Assembly: GCF_022605165.1 (NCBI RefSeq)
Contig: NC_063078.1
Location: forward strand, 744,001-808,000
Origin: Purpureocillium takamizusanense
Lineage: Eukaryota > Ascomycota > Sordariomycetes > Hypocreales > Ophiocordycipitaceae
DNA length: 64,000 bases
Direction of reading: 5' to 3'
A program made the translations under genes and the position numbers. Of this stretch, positions 47,513 to 59,840 are shown in pieces. Position 1 is the stretch's first letter; the number at the start of each line of letters is the position of its first letter. Below the pieces are notes generated by a model. The model saw nothing but the letters and a program-made list of their open reading frames with translations, was not told the DNA's origin and did not search any database.

Positions 47513-50069
47513 GCCGGCCGGCCGCGGGGCAGCTGGCCCGGCGCGCCTGCCTCGTCGCGTTTGTTCCTACTTATTAGAGAATAACGTTGCCCTTGATTGA
47601 TTGAATGTATGCCTCGTAGTCAAGTGGTTAGTCGTGCCGTGCCGTGCGTAGCTCGTAGTCGTGTGTTCGAGTCGTAGCCGTGATGTTTTTCTTTTCGTAG
47701 AGTAAATCCGTACTTCGTAGATCTCATAGTAAGGCATCAAGAGCCGGCACCAAAAAGGTGCCGGCAAGCGTTTTGCCTCTCTTTTTAGTATAAAAGTTAC
47801 TGCTCCGAATAGCAAAAGTTGACTGCTGTCGGGGCCCTGTTGGCAGATTAACGTCCTTCAAATGAACACTTGGCCCACAACAGCTTTTGGGCTCCCAACA
47901 GGTCAGACGGCCGCTGTTGCAGAAGGTGGACCGACCGCTAGGTAGGTACTCACTGCCCACACCCCGAGGCGCCCACAACTCGTCGGACTGGTGACCTCCC
48001 TCGCTCTCCACAAGCAGCAACGTTGAGCGAAGCTCGATCGTGTAGGTACGTGCTGTGCTGCGCTGCGCTGCCGGCGCACGCGTCAACCTTTTTCATCTTG
48101 GGCACGTTTCCGCCATTCCTAACCAAGCAAGCAAGCCCTGCTGCGCGCAGCGACCACGGTCCAGAACCGGTGATCTTCTTGATGGACGGGGAGAGTGCCG
48201 TGTAGTCGGGCGTTTCACCGTATGTTCCGTACATGATCGACATCCTGGCGTACATTCACCTCGCAGGTGCTTACATGCCATGTGACGGGCCTTAGCCGTA
48301 TTGGCCATTGGCCGCAGCGTTGCCCGCGGGTATATCCATCGCGCAACCACAAAAGTTGGGCAGCAGAAACACTCTTCATGTAAGTACATGACCGTAGAAG
48401 GGACATGAATCATCAGAGAGCCCCCGTGAGGAACGAAAAAGGGCGAGAGCCCGAGGAAAAGACGACGTGCTCACCGGTTGATGGGGAGGACGACGAGGAG
48501 GAGAGGAGAGGGGGGACGCAATGCAATGAGGCACGAGACGAAGCACCGGATAGAGCATGCGTATACTGTACTGTGCTGTACCCCCACAAGAACGAGCAGC
48601 AAGGGGGACGACATCACGTCCAATCCGACATCTCGGAACCGCAGGAGAGGAGGGGGGGAACCCATCTCGACCATTTGCTCACCCCACGTCCAGTGATGGA
48701 AAAGCAGTTCCGAGTCCCGTCAACTACATGTCGTTGGCTCGCCCGCGCGTGGGGTTCCTGGTCCCAAGAACTAACTGCCAGGTAGCAACCTGCACTGCCA
48801 TGCCCTGCCCCGGCGAGCCCGTACCGTGCTTCCTACAGAGGCAGACAGACAGACAGACAGGACAGGCAGCGGGAGCCGTGGTCTCACGCACCAGGAGCCG
48901 CTGACGATGTAGCATCCGTCCCGTAAAACGACCTACCTACTAACTTACTGTACCTACTACCAACAACTCCAACAAAGGCTTGTCGTCAGTAGCCCACGTG
49001 TTGCGACATGTGCTAGTATGAATGCGCGGGGGCATTGTGCATACATGGATGCGCATGCTTGACCGCCATGCGCCGCCCGCCCGCCCGCCGTTGCTGCTGC
49101 TATTGTCGAGCGGGAGAACCCGGTCCTGCGCATAGATCAGTAAGCATCCGTAGCGGCGGCAACTTCCAAGTCCTCCATAAGCCCCCCCCCCCCCCCCGGG
49201 ACCGTTAGTACTGTACGAAGTACAGTACGATATCGCCCCTACGTATCTTCAAAATACTCGCAGCATCGCATCCATCTACGCTGTCACCGCTGCGTTGCTG
49301 TTCGTCGAGCTACGTGGGGATCGCTTCAACGCCGCGCGCAGACCAGGTCTCACCGTAGCGACAGTCCCGAGACGGGCTCCCGGCTTGACCCGCGCTCCTT
49401 TGGCTGCACTTCACCAGCCCTTACGCGCATGTCTCCAAGAGGGACAAATCTTACCATCACGTACAGTACAGTAGAATGTATCTTTCTGCATTGCCCGTAG
49501 TCTGTCGTGGTACAGTTAGTACTTCGTGCAGCAACATCCTAGTTCAGTCAAGTCATGTATACCACGTGTATGCACGGAAGCCGTCGACCTGCTGCATTGG
49601 AGGGAAAGAAAAACTCCACACGCATGCTTACGCACTATTCATGCCCCCTCTGTCATCCACAATCTCCATTGTAGTTCTGTCCTCTTCCTAAACACACAGA
49701 GCCGCCAACACCTGATTGCGTCGTACCCTGCCACATCTTGCACCTTCTACCGTCGCCCGCTCATCTGGAGATCCAGGTCCCGCACCACACGGCAGCTATC
49801 CCGTCGAGGCCATCACCGGTGTGGAAGAATCGGACACGGTACCCAGGGGCGAGAGCAGGGACCACCCATCTTTCCGGCAGCCTAGCCGGCTCGAAAGCTG
49901 CACGGACGTCCAGGTGGCATCAGCGCCCGCCTTTCGAGCATCCAGGGGCCGCAGGACGCACAGAACAAGGCCAACACTGCTGTTAGATGCAGCCAGCGTG
50001 ACGCCCGAAACAGGCGCTTCGTCTATCTGCCCCCCAAGAGCAGCGTTGGCAGGCCCGGCTCACTCACCA

Positions 50070-53000
50070 CTACTCCTCTTGATAGGATATCTTGCGCATC
50101 TCGCCCAGACGATGTCGCGCTGACGCGAGCGCGTTCTCCAACTGGAGAATTTCTACCTGTGTGCGACCAAATTGGTTAGCAGGAGCCCTGTCTCGCATGA
50201 ATGCTGCTCAACAACACAACGCCCCACGGCTGCCACCGCCAGCACAATGCGTGTAAACAATCACGCAGATCCAATCGTTCCTGGCACGACGTGCGAGGGG
50301 TTGGTTCAAGAAGAACGGCAGGACGGCCAGCCGCATGCCTCCACGCATGCCGCTCCGCGTCCCAGCAGGCCGCGATTCTGCAGACACCTGGGCAGCTCCG
50401 CCAAACTGCGGGCCACCATCCGCTAGTATGGCAGCTTCAGATGACCCCAAGCCTGAGAGACCCAGACCACGCTGCATGCATGTCGGTCTGACACCATATC
50501 CTTGGCTGCATTGAAGGGACACACGCGTGGGGGTCCGGAGGCGGCAACGCAACGGGACAGCACGTCGCTGAAAGAAGGGGGTCGAAAGCAGAGACCCCAA
50601 GCCCGCGAAGGGCACAAGGTCCAAAGTGAAATGCGGGCAAAACAAGGAAAGGGCGTGAGGATAGAGACTTGCTCACCTGTTGTTCCATCTCGCGCACCTT
50701 GAACTCATGGGCGCCAAGCTTCGCATAATCGACCTGCTCCTCGTCCTGACTGCGCTCCTTGATCATGCTCTGAACCTGCCGTACCAAAGCCCTGCATGCT
50801 GCGCCTACAGCTTTGCTTGCTTGTTCCAGTCTGTCCTGGCTCTTGGACATGAAGCCAGCCTTCACTCTGCTCGCCGCCACCAGCTGCGCTGTGGAAGCCG
50901 CCACATCATTGGAAGCGACGATGAGCTGCTCAGGGCTGTTACGGTTCGACAGAACTCCGTCTGCTGTCTCAATGAGAGTGTTGGTCGATGAAGCAACCGC
51001 CTTGGCAGCCGAGATCAAGCCCTCTGTCCATCGGTTGTTCTTTTTGTAGAAGGCTGTTCGCGACGAGGACCCGCGGCCGGCCTGCACAATCTCTTGCTGC
51101 GTGAGGGTTGCTGCCTTGATGAGCTCCGCGATGGCGTTCGTGATGGCCGTTGCTGCATCGAGGATGGAATCGTGGACTTTGACTTCGTATGTCGAGTATC
51201 CATCCCGCGGCTTGTTTCTTAGTTTTGCCAGCCGTGCGGCAGCAGCGGCAATGGCATCGGCGGCTTTGCTCAATTCTGAATCGACAAGGTCTCCCAAGTC
51301 TCCCTTGTTGTTGGCCAACTTGCCAAACCCAGGAGCGAAGCTCTCGGCCAGCTTGTTGAGCTTCTGAAGGTTCATCTGAACATCGTTGTTGCTGTTGATG
51401 ACGACGTCGGTCTTCTGCAACGGGTCCATTCCCTCCAGACGGAAACTCTGAAGTCCACGGAAGAACTGCACCGTAGATTGGGCGGATTGACGCGCTCCGT
51501 TCATGAGGGAGTCGGTCTTCTTATCATCGGTTGCGAGTCGAGTCAGGCCTTTGGTGTTGCTGCACACATCTGCAATGGCGCCGGCAAACACGTTGATGGC
51601 TTTGATGACGTCGGCGTGGGTGCTGTTCGGTCCGTCGGCGATGAAATTGTTGAAAGATGTAGCAAACTCCATGGCGCTCGCGGACGCCTTCTCGATTTGC
51701 GACAAGACATACGAAGGCGATGCGTTCTGGTTACCGGCTTGCATCGAAGAGTCAAGTTCGTAGAGGGCATCGTCGACTCTAGACACACCAGCCTGTAGTA
51801 CTGAATCGATGATGTCGTTGATTTTGTCGAGGTTCGACAGGATGAGAGCATCGATCTGCCCGTCCAGTGCATGATCCGTCTCTCCCTGGTTCTGCTTCAA
51901 ATCGTTCAGCTCAATCAGCGTCTGGTCCATCCCTGCCTTGTAGACTTCCAACTCCTCCTCCTTTTCACGCAGCAACTGTTCCAAATCGGAGCTGCCATCC
52001 CTGAGCTTGGAGTGAGCATCGTCCAAAGCCCTCGACTTGTTTCGAAGCGCCTCCTCCAGGTCGCTCATCTCGCGGTTGTACTTCGCCAACATTGTGGATA
52101 GCTCGTTTCCTTTGCTGCGCTCCAAGTTGTCGGCCTTGTCCTGTGCCATACGAAGCTCGCGCCTGAGTCTCTCCACTTCGTCCTTGTTGCTCCCACTGAG
52201 CCTGTCCTTGTCGTGAAGCGCGCGGTCTCTCTCGCGAATCATGTCCGCAAGCTCCAGGTTCTTCGTCTTGATCTCCCGCTCCAGCTTCTCCCTCTTGTCG
52301 ATGGCCTCCTGGGCGCTCGCAGCCTTCAGCTGAACGGATTTGAACTTTTGCAGCAGATCGAGGTGCTCGTGGCGCAACTGAGAATACAGCTTGGCCAGCG
52401 ATTCGTACTTGGTCCGCCAGGTGTTTACTTGTTCTTGCAAAGCCCGGATCTGGTCGTCCTTGCTAGTGACTTGCTGTCCGAAGCTGTTTTGTATTTGGGC
52501 CAACTCTCCCTCCAGGGCCTTAACACGATGGTCGTACTGCTGTAGCATGAGTTGGTCGTTCTCATACTGCGCGCGAGCATTCAGGTTCTCCCGTTCCAGT
52601 TCTGCCAGCCGGCCTTGTGTCTGCCATTGTGCTTGCTGGGCGAGAAGAGCCTCTTGATCTCGCTGCTGTTGCTCGGCAAGTCTTCGTTGCTGTTCTTCAA
52701 ACTCCCGCTGAGCATCCTGCTGAGCCCTTTGCTGAGCAAGAAGTGCTGCTTGCTGTCGCTCCTCGAGCACTCTTTGCTGCTCCTCATACTCTCGATTTTG
52801 GCGGTCCAGCTCGCTCTTCCAGAATTCAGATATCTCGTCTGGCTCCTCCGACTTGGGCTCCACAGGGGGCGTTGGTTGACGCTCAATCTCCTGCTTGGGT
52901 CTTGCAGGCAGGGCAGGAGCCTCGTCGTCTTCAGCCAGAAGATTGGGCGGGTCTTGAGGTAGCTTGGGAATCGTGATGAGGCTGGTCAGGTACCGCAAGT

Positions 53001-53934
53001 TTGAGCACTCGTAGTAGAATTTGACGAGACGGTAGTGCTGAGCGTCATATCGCTGTCGCAAAGGCTGCAGAGCTTCGTCATCTCCGGTAACTGTGGTTCA
53101 TGTTAGCTCATTTGTCGGAACGCTGGAGGGCCAGCGCATACTTGAGTGCATAGCCCTAAGCATGCTCGTAATGAACTTGTATATGCCATAGCTTTCTTGG
53201 ACCAAGGGAACCAGTGCAGAGATCCGGCATTCGTTATTCCCAACATTTCGGAAGTGGGAGAAGATCAGCTTCTGGAACTGTTCAATCTTGTCTTGCAGGA
53301 CCATTAGGTCGGTGATGGTCTCGTATCCTTCGTTAGGATCATTGATGGCTTTTAGACTCAAGTATTCCTCGTATTCAAATGTTCCGTTGAATTCCGGATG
53401 CTGCTGGTGGAACGACAGCTTGGCAAGAAGGTAGTAGACATATTCTCGGATGAGCGGGGCGTAGCCACGGATGCCCTCGCCGGTCATTCCGCGGTTCAGG
53501 CCATCAATCCAGCTACGATTGGCCAGTGCGTCTTTAATTGCCGATGGGTGGCCCTCCTGGAGGACCTTATGGATCGTGATCAGAGCCTTGAATGTTTGGA
53601 CCTCGTCGGCGAGAATCGGCTGCCTGTTCGAATCGAGTAAGCGAACCGATCGAGGTGCCGAGAACGCCATGGACGTACACTTTGATGCCCGTCCAAAACG
53701 CCTGGGCGGACCTATGGTCCCAGGTGTATACGATGCAAGCGCGAACATGCTTGCGTTTTGGCGATATCTCGTCGCTATTCGTGGCCTTCTTGATGCTGAT
53801 GGCCAGCTCTTGATCAGTCCTATAACGGCCAGTTGTCAGCGGACCATACACTACCCGTGCTTTGTATACCCGAGAATGGCCGGGTCTGGGAAGGCCACAA
53901 ACTTGGTATGCTCCGTGGTGCGTAGAGAAGTCAT
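50070..53934 (-). CDS. SLA2: Endocytic actin-binding adaptor SLA2 (End4/HIP1R family)
   Basis: Five exons, complement(50070..50156, 50677..53090, 53142..53623, 53679..53819, 53903..53934), join in phase to 1051 residues. The N-terminal ANTH domain reads ELAISIKKATNSDEISPKRK, KHVRACIVYTWDHRSAQAFW and FKALITIHKVLQEGH. A long Gln/Glu-rich coiled coil (residues ~330-620) follows, then the THATCH/I-LWEQ actin-binding domain (HDSILDAATAITNAIAELIK, KNNRWTEGLISAAKAVASST, GFMSKSQDRLEQASKAVGAA). It links clathrin-coat membranes to actin at endocytic sites. The last intron (50157-50676) is 520 bp, far longer than the others. SLA2 is the canonical right flank of MAT loci in Pezizomycotina. The first exon (32 nt, donor GTTTGT) is the least certain part. 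Confidence 0.96.
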
Positions 53935-55663
53935 CCTGGGCGAGGCGCGGCGAAGCCGGATGATAGCTTGAGCTCAAGTCAGGGGAAGTGCGTGGTTAGA
54001 TTGCCTGGAGCAAACACTCCACGGCACGCAAAAAATGCAGTGTGTAAAACAATTCGGGACCATGTGCTCAAAGAAGTGTTGCGAGCTTTCTTTGCGAGTG
54101 GGCGTCTGCCTCCGCCACGCCAAGTCGAGGAGTCGTGGATGTTGTCGTCAGCCTGGTGTGGCACCGTTGTTGTCGCTGGGCGGCAGCGATACGTCCCCCA
54201 GCTTGTTAGTGCCATGCATTGCGCATGCTGCATCACTAGTGGGCCCTGTTGACGAGTTCCGGCGTACTGGATAATCCGCTCCGCTCCGAGGTCTGACGCT
54301 GCCACTTCAACCAACCCTACACGCATCGGTGTTGCCTCACTCCTTCATGCTTGGCTATGCAACATGTGTCTCTGCGTGTGCGAATATGACTTTGCTTTTT
54401 CCCGTGCCGATCGTCCCGGCGCTGATGATTTCATTTGTGTGACAGTGCTCGCAGTGCTATTGTTCATCCGCCGTTGTGGAGTGTCATTTGGACGCTTGTC
54501 TCAATATTTTGACATTTGATCGCTCACCGTGATCCTTCGCAGCAAACAGTCTAGGCAGTCGCGATGCACAAGTGACCAAGGCTAATCATGACGATGCGCG
54601 GCGAGCCACCATGCTAGCGTTGACATGAGCCATCAGCCAGGAAGAGGGCCAAGGGCGACCATGCATCTGCAATTGGAGTCACCATATGTAATTCGTAGAC
54701 AAGTCCTCCTTTGTAGGCTCGGTTGGGTTCTGAGGCAATCTTACGTCGCAATGTCGACAATGAACTGGGGGCCACCGGCATCGCAATCGAACCGGACAGA
54801 GCACATGAACCCTCAAATTGATCGGATGATGCAGTTGGCACATAGCTATAGCACATCGAAATGGTTATTCGGTAGCCATATGGCTATGGGCAACCGCCCT
54901 TCAGCCCAGGCCGCGTTTGTTGTCTAGTAGTTGTGAGCAACGCCCCCAAGGCAAACTTGGACTTCCAGTGATTCTTAATGACCGTAGTCGACCGTCGGAC
55001 TTTTCATTCAGATATTTAACCCCCTGCCTTGGAACGGTCAGGATAACATATGATGCGTTGGTGAGACAGGGCCAAGCTACTCCTGGAATAAGGTTCAGTT
55101 CTCGAAAAAGAACGCCTCAGGGAGCGAGGCCACGTTTGCGTACTGGTTACGCCTATTGCATCTTTATAGCGCCCTCCTTCACCAGCACGTTGTCACGGGA
55201 AACATACTGCGAAGATGTCAAGCCGACCCTTGGAGTTTATCCCCTACAGTGCTGTACTGAGGAACACAATACTGAATGGGTGTCCGGAACAGCATATTCG
55301 GGATCGCTCACGAACCAGTCTGGCGACAAAGCAGAGAGCCGACATCGTGCAGTATAGCACAGCCTTTGTACGTGGTGAGGCCTAGTTGATATTGCTGACA
55401 AAATGAGGGCGGCATCTTTAATGCGCCAACCACGGTGGAGCAGGAGAGGTGACTTGGTAGGCGGTGACGGGACACGCTCAAATCGTCAATTCAACTTCCA
55501 GAACGGCCGACACAAGCTAGTTTGGCTTGCGGATGTCACTTTTAGTCTCATTCCCTATGGACATCAAAATGCAGACCTTGCCATGCTGAATTCTTTCCCA
55601 TCCTGAGACACCACCCCAAGTAAAAAAATGAACAAGCCGCCGCATCCCGCCAATGGACTCCCT
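53935..55663. other. Intergenic region between SLA2 and RPL21
   Basis: About 1.7 kb with no recognisable gene. It should contain the SLA2 promoter on the left and the eL21 3' region on the right. Short frames lack domain features. Confidence 0.5.
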
Positions 55664-56348
55664 TTAAATCGTAGTCTCGTAAGGCAGAGGAGTGACGGTC
55701 TCCGGGGGGTTGTCGGTCAGGGAAACGGTTCGGGCCTCACGGGGCTGAGCAGGCAGACGCTTGACCTGGACGGTGACGCCCTCGGCGCGGGCCTTCTTCT
55801 TGGCCTCGGCGTTGGTCTTGACGCGCTTGAGGAAGTCCTCGCGAGATCGGGAGGGCTGGATGTGCTCGATTCGGACGTTGATTCGCTTCTCGATGTATCG
55901 GTGCCAGACCTTCTTGTAGATGATGACACCAACAGCCGACTTGGTGACATTGTAGATGACGCCGGTCTTGCCGTGGTAGACCTTGTAGGGCATGCTATTA
56001 AATTGTCAGCCCCTGCCCGTACCTTTATCGACCCTGCGCCTATTCTCGTGGTGCCGCGCAGCGCTTCGTGTCGCTGGAATTCCTTACCCCTTCTGGACCG
56101 CACCGTTGACCTTGATGTCAACAATGTCGCCAACACTACCTCCGCGTCAGCCAAATTGCGATCGTGGTTGTCGAGCTTCGCGATTACGAACCGGTACTGC
56201 TTCAGGTACGTGTTCAGGGCGATCATGCCCTTCTGGCGGAAGTTCCTGCTGAAGGCATACTGCTCCGAGTCAGCGATATAGCCGTGGTCGACATTTAAAT
56301 CGTTGAACATACGCGGGTGCCCGCTCTCTTTCCGTAGGAGTGACCCAT
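55664..56348 (-). CDS. RPL21: 60S ribosomal protein L21 (eL21)
   Basis: Four exons, complement(55664..55994, 56088..56135, 56192..56259, 56313..56348), join in phase to 160 residues, the same length as yeast Rpl21. It starts MGHSYGKRAGTRYAFSRNFR and continues QKGMIALNTYLKQYR, VGDIVDIKVNGAVQKGMPYK and VYHGKTGVIYNVTKSAVGVI. All four exon junctions match the conserved sequence. The protein is a structural component of the cytosolic large subunit. The gene is divergent from the uS4 gene with 388 bp between starts, an arrangement suited to co-regulation of ribosomal genes. Confidence 0.97.
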
Positions 56349-56736
56349 CGCGTCTTATTTGCCGAGCAACGGATTCGTGATCGTGGGTTGGCGAATGTGG
56401 ATGGTGAAGCCTTCAATGTGGATGTGGTGATTTTGCGCCGGCTTGTGGGAAGGGCAGCTTAGGTAATCCATTTTTTTTCTCGCCTGCATGGCCGACTAGG
56501 GCAAGCACTTACGTTGGTGGACATGTGGGTTCCCCACAGGTGGAGCTGGACACTGCTCTTAGGGTTCGCCTTGCCCGTCGCACGTGATCCGAGCCTCGAA
56601 AATTCCCCCCCACAACCTCGAACATTTTCTGGACTTGCGTGCCACAGTCCAACTCCCGCCAACACCACAGGAGCAAGTCAAGTGAGTGCCAGCATCGCAA
56701 CCTTCGCACGAAGCGCAAGCATTAACATCATTCAGG
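56349..56736. promoter_or_regulatory. Divergent promoter of the two ribosomal protein genes
   Basis: A 388-bp spacer between the eL21 and uS4 starts. A polyA/T-rich patch is at ~56470-56480 and a CAG sits just before the uS4 ATG, which may be a leader intron acceptor. No further gene. Confidence 0.5.
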
Positions 56737-57451
56737 ATGCCTCCCCGCGCGTATTCGAAGACCTCCCGTGTCCCCCGCAGACCCTTCGAGGCTGCCCGAC
56801 TGTCAGTATCACCGGCCAATGAACATGAGCTTGACTCTGTTTAAGTCGATTGTGAACCGAAACTGACTTTATACGGAACAGTGACTCCGAGCTGAAGCTC
56901 GTTGGCGAGTATGGCCTGCGCAACAAGCGTGAGGTCTGGCGAGTCGGTCTGACTCTGTCCAAGATCCGTCGTGCTGCCCGGTAGGCTCACCCCGTCTCTT
57001 TTCCCCCTTCAAGGGATAGGCGGCTAACGACTCCAACAGTCAGCTCCTCACCCTCGACGAGAAGGACCCCAAGCGCCTCTTCGAGGGCAATGCCCTCATT
57101 CGCCGTCTCGTCCGCGTCGGTGTCCTCGACGAGTCGCGCATGAAGCTCGATTACGTCCTGGCCCTCAAGATTGAGGATTTCCTGGAGCGTCGCCTGCAGA
57201 CCTGCGTCTACAAGCTCGGTCTTGCCAAGTCGATCCACCACGCTCGTGTTCTGATCCGCCAGCGCCACATCCGCGTCGGCAAGCAGATCGTCAACGTTCC
57301 CTCTTTCATCGTCCGTCTTGACTCCCAGAAGCACATCGATTTCGCCCTGAACTCGCCCTTCGGCAGCGGCCGCCCCGGTCGCGTCCGCAGAAAGAAGGCC
57401 AAGGCTGCTGAGGGTGCTGGTGAGGGTGAGGAGGAGGAGGATGACGAGTAA
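56737..57451 (+). CDS. RPS9: 40S ribosomal protein S9 (uS4)
   Basis: Three exons, 56737..56801, 56882..56980 and 57040..57451, join in phase to 191 residues. The start [20 protein letters not shown] leads into [20 protein letters not shown] and [14 protein letters not shown]. The S4 RNA-binding fold follows: [40 protein letters not shown], and the end [20 protein letters not shown] with an acidic tail. uS4 is a primary rRNA-binding protein of the small subunit and contributes to decoding fidelity. The sequence just before the ATG (TCAG) suggests a 5' leader intron, common in fungal ribosomal protein genes. Confidence 0.97.
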
Positions 57452-58059
57452 ACTCATCGGCTATGTCACCATGGTTTTCCCATGTATCTTGGGCACGTGG
57501 TTCCGGGCTACCACCTACGGGAAGGGATCTCTAGTCATAGCTTGCGGCGTTGGCCAGTGGTTAAAAATGGAATGATTTCACGGTCAACTCCACGTGCGTT
57601 GGACCCTGCCATACTCGAAGACCCTTCTATGATGTATATGTATGTCACTGAATGAATGTCACGGCGAATTGGTCCTTCTCCCTCGGCCACTAATCTTGGT
57701 GAAGTCACGCGGCTTCGTCCTAGAGCCCATTAGCTGTCAACGAAAGCAAGACTGTTAATTTTGGTTCCTCGCATGCTCAACAGCGGGAAAGGATGAAGCG
57801 CTATCCGTTCGCACCTCATGACTTACATCATGACGGGGCGACATGTTATTTGATGAGTAGGTGGCAACGAGCAGTGTGCTTCTTGTGAGGGGATGAGCTA
57901 AAGGATCATGAAAGTGCGTCTATCAGGGCTCCAGGTGCAACTTCTAAAGCACCCCTGCTCACAACAACCTGCGATACAGTGGTTACCACACAGTCAAGCG
58001 CTTGATCATCACTGTGAGGTGACCTCTCTATAGTATGCCGAGCACACCGTAGCATCTAC
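57452..58059. other. Convergent intergenic spacer RPS9/SLU7
   Basis: About 600 bp of 3' flanking sequence for both genes; no coding region was recognised. Confidence 0.5.
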
Positions 58060-59445
58060 CTAATGCAGTAGCTCGTCCCTCCCGAGCAGTTTTGCCATTG
58101 GGTCGTCCGCAACTGTCCTCTTCCGCCGGTATTCCTCCATCTCTGACTCCGTTACCCCATTCAGCATTTCTTCGCGAGTGCGCTTCTTGGCGCTCGCCTC
58201 GACAACTTCTTTCCGAGGTGTCTCTTCCTCTTGCGAAGCTTCTGGAGGAGCTGGACCATTTTCAATCAGATTCACCCCCGTCCTCTGTCGTTCCGCAGCC
58301 CCCCAAGCTTCCTTGCCTTCCTCTCCAGTGCAGTAGCTGTTTTTGATAAATGAATGACAGCACGCGTATCCCCATTTGAAGTTGAACCACCAACTGCCCC
58401 AGATGGATTTGTGGTTGTTCACCATGACATCCTCCGCGTACTTTGACTTGACCGCCTTCCGGGGAGCGCCCTTGATCAAGCCCGCCTCATCGTATTCGAC
58501 GAACGTTTCCGACTCGGCGATCATCATGTTACGCACTGATGCCGGCAATTGTTTTTGGTCTCCTCCACCGTACTTCTCAAGAAGTTGCCTCTCACGCTCT
58601 GCTCGCCTCCTCTCGGCCTCTTCTTGCTCCTTCTTTCGATAAAAAGCACCGGCCGTCGGGTTCGCTTGCAGATGTTGCGAAGTGTCGCCCATCTTCTCTT
58701 GCGCGTCCCACGCATACCGCTGTGCCTTTTCAAATTCTCCTGCCTCGCCGGACGACTTCATGAAGCCTTCCTCGGCAAATAAGTCGGCGGACTTGCCCCC
58801 TGTCGCACCGCCGTCGACTAATGATCGTGTTTTCGGATCGTACTTGGCGGATTCGAGATCGAGGTTGAGGAGGTATTTTGCTGTGTCTTCCCTGATTCTG
58901 AGCTGTCGCGTGGCCGTGCTCTGATGTTTGCTCATGTCGTTTTCCTCGGCATACTTATCGCCCTCATCTTCGGCGTCGTCCCCATCTGCGGCCCTCTTCG
59001 CCTCTTTGCGTAGCTCTTCCATTTGATTGAACTCCTCGACCACGTTACGATATTCCTTCGTGTCGTATCCGTTCCACCGATCTCGTTTCGCATCCCAGCC
59101 CAGTTTGATGTCTTGGACGATTTCATCTGCCTGAATATCTTTGCCCGTCCATTTTGCGCCTTTAGCTCTGGGACGACTTAAGCAGTCTTTGGCCTTGTGA
59201 GTCATAGAGCCGCAGTTTTCGCACGCGCCTTTCCGGTATTTGGTTGCCGCCGGCCCGGCCTTCCTCCCTCGATCGTACCATTGCGATTTCTCGGCCTTCT
59301 CCTCGCGCCGCTGGTGCTTGAGGTAGTCGGCATCATCGCCCTCCTCTCCAGCGTAGAACGGACGCTTGCTGATGAAAGATGGGATGTAAATGTTTTCTTC
59401 CTTCGATGCCGCGCCAGACTCTGGCTTTGCTGGTGGAGGTGGCAT
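58060..59445 (-). CDS. SLU7: Pre-mRNA-splicing factor SLU7
   Basis: A single exon of 461 residues. The N-terminus has [20 protein letters not shown], then a CCHC zinc knuckle (C75, C78, H83, C88 in [14 protein letters not shown]) and [20 protein letters not shown]. The SLU7 core follows: [40 protein letters not shown] and HKSIWGSWW. Slu7 acts in the second catalytic step of splicing and helps select the 3' splice site. The C-terminal quarter is charged and Glu/Lys-rich. The gene starts 395 bp from the divergent REV3 gene. This pair beyond SLA2, RPL21 and RPS9 is a conserved right flank of MAT in Hypocreales. Confidence 0.97.
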   Translation of the reverse strand: MPPPPAKPESGAASKEENIYIPSFISKRPFYAGEEGDDADYLKHQRREEKAEKSQWYDRGRKAGPAATKYRKGACENCGSMTHKAKDCLSRPRAKGAKWTGKDIQADEIVQDIKLGWDAKRDRWNGYDTKEYRNVVEEFNQMEELRKEAKRAADGDDAEDEGDKYAEENDMSKHQSTATRQLRIREDTAKYLLNLDLESAKYDPKTRSLVDGGATGGKSADLFAEEGFMKSSGEAGEFEKAQRYAWDAQEKMGDTSQHLQANPTAGAFYRKKEQEEAERRRAERERQLLEKYGGGDQKQLPASVRNMMIAESETFVEYDEAGLIKGAPRKAVKSKYAEDVMVNNHKSIWGSWWFNFKWGYACCHSFIKNSYCTGEEGKEAWGAAERQRTGVNLIENGPAPPEASQEEETPRKEVVEASAKKRTREEMLNGVTESEMEEYRRKRTVADDPMAKLLGRDELLH

Positions 59446-59840
59446 TGCGATGGCGACTGTGGCGAGCGTGGTCGCCCGGCCAGATGACGGATCGTGGTCG
59501 CTATATGAATGGGCCGGAAGATGGAGAGATCGACAAGCCGTGTTGCCGCCGAGTCATCGGCTCCTCAGTGATCTTGCGCGAGGCGAGGAAGTTAATAATG
59601 TGAAAGTGCCAGGTCCGAGGACGATGATGTCCCATGCGTCAAGACGTGGTTAATCAGCTGGGCGAGACACCTTATCGCCACGTGACCTCGCGACAGGCGC
59701 CACAGCGGGACGGCGCGTCATCCGGCAACTCGTCGTGAAGCGCACTTTGGCTTGTGCCGGCTTCATGTATTCAGCTGAGCGCACGACATGGAGCATATGC
59801 GCCCTTCAAATGTCCCTGATGGCGCCGCGCCTTGAAAAGC
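59446..59840. promoter_or_regulatory. Divergent promoter region SLU7/REV3
   Basis: A noncoding 395-bp spacer between head-to-head starts. No motif assigned. Confidence 0.45.

Larger units (their letters stand above)
37269..50069. other. 12.8-kb gene-free, low-complexity tract between the MAT region and SLA2
   Basis: No gene is recognisable. The many open frames are products of high GC and simple repeats. The tract is dense in homopolymer runs (C15 at 40923-40937, G13 at 42868-42880, C16 at 49182-49197), GGGCT and GGGCA arrays, CTG/CAG runs, CT and GT runs, GCAT/ATGC runs, an 18-bp minisatellite, and frequent short TACC/GTAC motifs. No terminal repeats, transposase or reverse transcriptase motif was noticed. 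The composition differs sharply from the rest of the window. It resembles a recombination-poor or mutationally expanded spacer; function unknown. Confidence 0.7.

Noticed and set aside
37269..50069. CRISPR array or large transposon in the low-complexity tract
   Set aside because: Repeats are simple arrays without regular spacers; no terminal repeats, integrase, transposase or reverse transcriptase motifs were seen, and the genome is eukaryotic.
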